Shown: piece after piece, positions 57,779 to 64,000 of the stretch
Layout of the letters: every line of letters begins with the position of its first letter
Numbering within the stretch: position 1 is the first letter of the stretch
Assembly (NCBI GenBank): GCA_963169105.1
Contig: OY720642.1
Location: forward strand, 21,260,965 to 21,324,964
Origin: Ceriagrion tenellum
Taxonomy: Eukaryota > Arthropoda > Insecta > Odonata > Coenagrionidae
DNA length: 64,000 nt
Direction of reading: 5' to 3'
Position numbers and translations under genes: made by a program
The notes under the pieces: generated by a model
Seen by the model: only the letters and a program-made list of their open reading frames with translations
Databases searched by the model: none
What the model was told of the DNA's origin: nothing

Positions 57779-59878
57779 AAGGGAAAGGGCGACAAAGAAA
57801 TCTGCGAGTCATTGCTTAACCTGTTCGCATCACACGCACTACATCAAATAGTAAATTTGCCTAATAGGGGGGAGAATGTTCTCGATTTACTTGCCACACA
57901 CATCCCTGAAAAAGTTATTAAAGTTGAAAATGTCGATGGAATAAGCGACCACAAGGTAGTACACGTAAAATTTTCCCTCAATACTGAACAAAATTTTAAA
58001 TTAAAAAGAAAGATTTACCTTATAGTAAAGCAGATTTGAACGTATTTAGGCGTGAATTCAAGGCTTCTTTTGAAAAATTCGTGAACATCAGCAAAAATTA
58101 CAGACAATACATGGAAAGAGTTCCTCCAAATTACACGGTCACTTGTCAACAGATATATACCTCATAAGTATAAGAGCGAGAATAGGGAACCAAGGTGGTA
58201 CAACGCGGAGGTTAGAAAATGTTTAAAACGCCAACGAGTTAGCCACGCGAAACTAAGAAAAATGAAGAAAAATGTAGGTAATAGCTGTCTAAAAAATACT
58301 ATCGAGCATTATAAAATTTGTAAAGCAGCCGCAAAAACAGCCCTTAGAAAAGCGTTTAGCAAATTCAAGAGAAAGTACTTGGAGAACAACTAGAAGGAAA
58401 TCCGAAAGCATTTTGGTCATACGTTAGGGAAGTACAGGGAACTAAAAAATCAACGGTTAATTCCTTGAAAAACGATAGAGGCGAAATAGCAACTTCCAGT
58501 TTAGATAAGGCTAATTTGTTGAATTATTTTTTTCAGAGCGTTTTTAATCAACCAAGGCGTAGTTTGTACGAAATCATACCAGACCGATTTCAGCAACCAA
58601 TGCCCCCGATCGATATATCTTGTAGCGGAATCGTATCCTTACTAAATAACATTAGCTCGAACAAGTCTTCAAGTCCTGATGAAATTCCAGCTAGTGTGTA
58701 TAAAGAATTAGCTATCGAAATGGCTCCGTATCTTAAAGTTTAACAAATTCCTCGAAGAACTCGCGGTTCCCAAAGGCTGGAAGATAGCAAACGTGACCCC
58801 AATTTATAAAAACGGAGATAGGGAACAGCTATGTAATTATAGACCAATATCATTAACGTCACTATCATGTAAAATAATAGAGCATATAATAGTTATATCA
58901 ATAATGGAACACCTCGACAGCCAGGATTTATTGATAACAAACCAGCATGGGTTCAGAAAAGGACGGTCTTGCAAACCTCAATTAGATCTTTTTGTTCACG
59001 ATATTTTAGTTTCCGGAGAAGGTAACGCACAGGTAGATGCAGCGTTTCTTGACTTTAGAAAAGCTTTTGACAAGGTTCCCCACTGTAAGTTACTCGCGAA
59101 GTTAGCAAATACTTAGGCGTCACCATCACTGAAGACATGTCATGGGGGAAACACATCAGGGAAATAACTAGAGTAGAAAACGGTAGTTTAGGATTCATAA
59201 AAAGGGGTCTAGGCAAATGCGATGAGAGAGTGCGAGAAATAAGCTATTTTACACTTGTTAGGCCTCATTTAGAATAACCGCTAGTATATGGGATCCGTAC
59301 GAGGAAGGTATGATTAAAGAATTAGAGCGCGTGCAAAGGAGATCTGCTAGGTTTGTTAAAGGCCGTTATGATAATTGTATAAGTGTTACGAGCTTAATAG
59401 AAGAACTAGGATGGGAATTACTATCAGAACGCAGGTTAAAATTTAGGTAAAACCTTTTAAGAAAAGTCGAAACAGAGTTGTTCACAGATGACGTTAGATA
59501 TATATTGAGAACCCCTGCGTATTATGCTAGGTTTGATCATATTAACAAGATTAGAGAGATAGGTTGTCGTACCGATAGATTTAAAATGTCATTTTTCCCT
59601 CGTACTATAAGAGAGAACAATAGGCAGCGTAGCAAAGAGATAGGTAGGTGAAATATAGTTAGAGTAGTCTGTAGTGCATGATGCATGTAATAACAACCAA
59701 TAATCCCTTCCTTATTATGTAGATACTAACCATCTAGCTCCATGTGACCCTATTTTCTAGCATATCTCCCTTGAATATCCTAGTTGCTTGTCAATAGTGC
59801 ATGTTTGGTGATCTTCACCCCCTGCCACACACCCTCGTGGTGGCTCGCAGGGTATCACGTAGATGTAGATGTAGATGA
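57779..59878 (+). pseudogene. CR1/Jockey-like LINE, internally deleted and frameshifted
   Basis: In order: the C-terminal end of an apurinic-type endonuclease with the Asp-Gly-Ile-Ser-Asp-His motif (about 57935-57952); a basic linker in shifted frames (58030-58440); and the start of reverse transcriptase with Asn-Tyr-Arg-Pro-Ile-Ser-Leu-Thr-Ser (58834-58860), His-Gly-Phe-Arg-Lys-Gly and the first catalytic block Phe-Leu-Asp-Phe-Arg-Lys-Ala-Phe-Asp (about 59045-59071). After about 59113 the sequence jumps to Lys-Tyr-Leu-Gly-Val-Thr-Ile, which in intact relatives lies well past the catalytic Asp-Asp pair, so that pair is deleted. The C-terminal part (Trp-Asp-Pro-Tyr, Glu-Arg-Val-Gln-Arg-Arg, Phe-Phe-Pro-Arg-Thr-Ile-Arg) ends at a stop near 59651. 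A 3' untranslated region follows, with the ccacacaccct block and a (tagatg)n tail at 59859-59878. The 5' end is truncated in the endonuclease. At least three frame changes and two internal stops make it inactive. Confidence 0.9.
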
Positions 59879-61700
59879 AGGGAAGTAGCCTGATGCATGT
59901 GTGTCATTGGGACAATTATATTTTATTGTAACTAATTATCAAGGGACATCATTTATGAAATGGAATGGTAATGAATATTGGATAATATAATTGCATGCAT
60001 ATTCTCAGCAATTTATATTAAAATGATGATTATGGCAAATTGATATTAAACATTATTAAGGGTTTTTCATCTTACTTCTGATAAATCTTGACGGCATTCA
60101 TTAATTGGATATTTATGTAATGAATAACCAAGGGTAAGGGTATTTATGTGTGTTTTGTGGAATAAACCTGTTTGTCAAAGGAAATTCATGTCTCTGAAAT
60201 TTTGTATCTGAGTAATTTAAGTTTTAGGGTGTCCACAACGCGTGTTCAACATCCCCCCATAGCGTGTCTCAAGTTTGATTGCTTAATTACGTTTAATCCT
60301 GTCTGATTTTCTTGGAAAGACATTGATTAATTTTTTGTGTATCTTTAATATGAAGTTATTTGAAGCTGATAAATTAGACTTTTTAAAAACAAATTTGAAC
60401 CATTTTTTTCGATTTTACCTTGCGTTTCACTCAAAAATCGAGTTCCAGTATTTTTTTATGTCCCGCCGTTCTGATTCAGCAATATCATTAACAAGTTTCG
60501 GAATTATCCCTCCATTTCTCTTCAGATATTCACGCTCTTGTTTCTTTCACGCGCTCTTTACTTCTCTTTCATCGTAAAATTTTATTTATTTTTCTTTCGA
60601 CTTCTCAACTGCCTTTGCTTTCCATTCTTCCCCAGCTAATATCCACCCAGACAAGGCTTCCTAAGTCCCAAATCTGCCATTGAAATCTCTGGAAAATGTT
60701 CCTCCCCTCCTCTATTCAACGCTGCCAGAATGTTTCAAAGTTCTTCCTCTCTGGAAAGTTTCGGATTTAATGCTTCTCTCCTAAAATTTCTTTTTCCGGG
60801 AATATTGAAAGCTAAAATATTAAAGAAAGATTTTCTGGTGAAATTTTAGGCACTGTTTATACATATTTTCTGCTCACATCGAAGCCATCATTATGTTATT
60901 CCTTTTCATTCGCGTTTCACGTCAATATGACTTTTGCTAAGTATATTCTTTATTTTTGGGATGATATTAGGAAACGAGAAAAATATCCGCCTCGAGCTGC
61001 GATTAATTATAATTAACCGCTGAGCAATAAAATAATTTGGATAAAAAACTTGACAAAACTTTAATGAGAAAATAAAATGACTAGGGAAGGACAAAAAGCA
61101 TTACATAATGGAGGCAGTTAAACAAAGATAAATAAAAGTCTTTAAAAAACAAGCTTTATGAGAGAATAAATGCCATGTATTCCAAAATTAATGCAAATTC
61201 CCAATCTATTTTTATCAATAGAAACTTATCCTTCCGCCCAAAATGGGTACTGCCAACCAAGTTCCTCAAAATTTCAAATTACAACGCAACGCATAATACG
61301 CATTCGATGTTTTAACGTTTACCCATGGATACCTTTACATTCTAGACCCCTTCTCAGAGATAAGCTAAAAAGTTATTTTCTCCAGTTTTTTAATGGTACC
61401 TACGCAATATTTTTTATATTAGATATATATGGATAAACAGGTTTGCCAGTTCCCAAACATTAAGCTATTTAAAGGTTAATATTTAACTTGGAATCTTATA
61501 CTGGAACAAATGATACGTTAGTGAAAACCTTCATTTTGTGCTACAACTCGTTGGGAAACACCTTGCAGCCAGAATACCTAATAATGATCATTAGGACATT
61601 CATCCGTTAACGCTATGAAAAAAGACATTGTGCGGCAATGACAACAGACTGAGCAAATAAAACTTTTTATATTTCCAACTAAGGAAATTTACTACATTCT
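59879..61700. other. AT-rich sequence, no gene seen
   Basis: Frames of 62-88 codons without recognisable products. No repeat recognised. Confidence 0.5.
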
Positions 61701-62400
61701 TACCCAAAATCCTACGGTTTTACCTCATTTTCTCCTCTTCGCGTCCCTCTCTGGCTAATTCCTCACATCCTTCACATTTAGCACCCACTGCCATTTCATC
61801 GCAACCGGGACTCACACATCTCGGCATTTCTCCCGCTTTCCCACCTCTACCAACCTCGCGAAATTCGAGGCGTCTTTTCGGCCGCATTATTAAGAATGTA
61901 TGAGACGGAGAGGAGAAGAGTGTAAGAGCAGAGCTAAGATCCCTCGCATCTCTCCCTCTCTTAATGCTGCAGTGGGACGCTACAAAATCTCCCCTCTTCC
62001 GCCACAACTGTTTTCTGCTACTTTGCCGTTATGAGATTCGGTGCCAACCCATTCCTAGCCATCTCTCCGTCTCCAAGGCAAACCCTTCTTACTCCGATCC
62101 TCGCTCTCAACCGAAATCTTGCGCGGAGCGTCGAGTTCTTCTGGACTCATTCTTCTAGCGCCGCCGATAATGCGTCCCCTCGCACAATTTTCCAACAAGC
62201 AACCCCAATGGGCGGGGATGCTCACGACCCCGTCTGCCCCCCTACATTAGCTCATCCTCCCACACGTAAGCCTCTTCCATAAACCCAACTTCCCATCCTT
62301 CTACTCCCTCGAACCCCATTTCCATGTTGCGTTCCTTCCCTGCTGTCTCCAACCATCCACTTCTAACACTTCAGCTTTATTCGTCCCTGTACGCCGTACC
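61701..62400. other. GC island 12
   Basis: CpG-containing and mostly pyrimidine-rich on plus. Frames up to 95 codons occur on both strands. The minus-strand one (61720-62007) has several Cys residues (Cys-Val-Ser-Pro-Gly-Cys and Cys-Glu-Gly-Cys) that could suggest a small zinc-binding protein, but the spacing fits no finger type I know and the frame starts at a non-ATG codon or close to one. No gene called. Confidence 0.4.
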
Positions 62401-64000
62401 TCCTCCCACAGCAGGCAGGTAAGACTAAAAATTTCCTTTCCTCCACCGTGAGATTTTGATCCCTTTAGTTTGAACTGCATTTTCTCTATTTACTTCCAAG
62501 AGTACTCAATGCCTTCATTATCGTGATGTTGGTACCAAAGACAAATAGTATCGTATGGATCGTCAATAATTTTTTTCTTTTTCTATTTGCGAGCAGCATT
62601 AATACCGTTAGTACCTTCCAAATTAAGATATTGGAAAGGATTATACGAATTTGTCTCCAAAGTGGAAAAGACCTGTGGCCCTAACAATTTCATTTTTATG
62701 ATGTCAGATCTTAGAATATTAAGGCAATTTAATCATGGGAAGTTGAGAAATATAACGGGGTTATAAAGAGCCAATTAAATGAAATAAAAAGGTAGTTAAT
62801 CACTTAACCCTGCTGCCTTTTTTACCCAGACCAATGATCCTGCGGTTTTATATTTGCAAAAGATAAAAAATATTTTACAGGAAAATTCACTGAAATTATA
62901 GTTACTGTAATATAAGACCTAATTTGCAAAATAAGTACCAAAATACTGAATTTGTATTAAATACGGAGTAATTTTGCATAAAATATGTCACTAGAATATC
63001 AGTAAAGTAAGAACGATGTATAGTAGAATGTGAAACATCACTGTATACGCAACTTTTTCACATCCTAGTTTAAGCGATGTGATAGACTAAACTAAGCCAC
63101 CTCCTTATCCCATTCAGGATTTCTATTGTTTAATCATCCATATAATACATTGCATATTATCACTACAGCAGATCTACGTCATCACCTATTGCCGGGTATT
63201 TTATTCAATTTACGCAGATGAAATCATATTAAATTTCTCCAAACTTGGAAATTTTTTATTGATAAGGTGTCCGACATTAGGTAATTATGTCTCCATGACC
63301 AGTTTTGCTTACTCACAGTCTACTTAATTTATTTATATTTTCAATCCTATCGCTGTATATGCCAAATTTAAATGATAATAAGAGTTATATCTTTATTTCC
63401 AAATACACGATCTCTCTTCCAAACAACTATCTACGTGTCTTTCATTCTTGGTCAATTTACGAATATTTTTTTCAACTTATTTGTATAAACAACTGAAATA
63501 GCCTACAAGAGTTTATTTTTAAAATTAACGATGCATACATCTTTATACTTTGAACATTTGATTAAAATACCGTTAAATTTGTTTTACAATGATTAAATGT
63601 GTATGCAAACAGCGCGAGACCATTTTAATCATATATAAAAATATTCGGCCAAAACATTTTAATCACTTATAAAAGCACAAATTTGTGCCAAATAATCTAC
63701 TTACCGAGAAATATTAATGCATAAAATTTGTGACGAAATTATCTGGGAAAGCTTCTTAAGCTGGAGAGACATGGTGTACAGAATTGCTTTAATAAATCTA
63801 AGATACACTTAATTCCACTTCTTTAAGATTTTAAATATATAATTCGAAAAATAAATTAAAATAACGGTGTTACATAGAAGGCCTTAATGCTAATCTACCC
63901 ATTCAAGTAACTATCATCGTGTAAACTTAATTGGTAGAAGTGAATAGTTAAAAGCATAAAAGACGCTTGTACTTTGGAGTGATGTCTAGAGATTTGATAC
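62401..64000. other. AT-rich sequence, no gene seen
   Basis: No coding signal, RNA gene or recognised repeat up to the end of the window. Confidence 0.5.

Noticed and set aside
61720..62007. Small Cys-containing minus-strand protein, possible zinc finger
   Set aside because: Cys spacing fits no known finger, there are no His partners at the right distance, and it lies in a biased GC island.
1..64000. CRISPR arrays, bacterial operons, ribosomal RNA or telomeric repeats
   Set aside because: None was seen; the window shows eukaryotic repeat content, and no ordered short repeats with unique spacers are present.

Overview
This is an AT-rich eukaryotic stretch that looks like intergenic or intronic DNA from an arthropod, most likely an insect. 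The reasons are the repeat content (CR1/Jockey-type and RTE/R1-type non-LTR retrotransposon relics, tRNA-derived SINEs, and minimal hammerhead-like motifs of the kind described from Penelope-like elements), short strand-asymmetric GC-rich islands, and the absence of any bacterial-style gene organisation. I found no complete protein-coding gene. Almost every open frame over 60 codons lies in low-complexity purine- or pyrimidine-rich DNA or looks like chance. Two places could belong to a host gene: a 104-bp candidate internal exon at 32921-33024 with good splice-site context, and a CpG-dense segment at 37130-37345 with an ATG that could start a coding exon. Neither matches a protein I recognise.

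Layout: 0-9 kb is unique AT-rich DNA with GC-rich islands at 3.6-4.1, 5.3-5.7 and 7.1-8.3 kb and a fold-back element at 4.46-4.63 kb. 9-20 kb holds a ~142-bp spaced duplication (11.3-11.5 kb), a LINE 3' relic (13.7 kb), a second fold-back element (17.55-17.70 kb), a hairpin (17.96 kb) and a purine-rich island (18.5-19.2 kb). 20-30 kb has a tRNA-like head (21.56 kb), a decayed reverse transcriptase (21.8-22.7 kb), an inverted tRNA-Ser-like SINE pair (26.2-26.5 kb) and a full-length SINE with a perfect 13-bp target-site duplication (29.26-29.60 kb). 30-44 kb has islands, the candidate exon, hairpins, a LINE C-terminal fragment (40.6-41.1 kb), a G-quadruplex-prone island (41.5-42.2 kb) and a fold-back element with 12-bp flanking repeats and the best hammerhead-like motif (43.1-43.3 kb). 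44-64 kb has further islands, a second inverted SINE pair (51.4-51.6 kb), a LINE 3' tail (52.2 kb), a 28-bp minisatellite (55.6 kb) and the largest element, an internally deleted CR1/Jockey-like LINE (57.78-59.88 kb).

The most interesting signal is a set of small fold-back elements carrying hammerhead-ribozyme-like cores (4.55, 17.62 and 43.22 kb, with decayed versions at 51.77, 34.09 and possibly 9.72 kb). They differ in sequence but share one architecture: a CUGANGA core, one unpaired base, a short stem II, GAAA, a very short loopless stem III, and UC before the predicted cleavage point. A second recurring design is the inverted tRNA-Ser-like SINE pair seen at two independent loci. All alignments were made by eye; no database search was possible.
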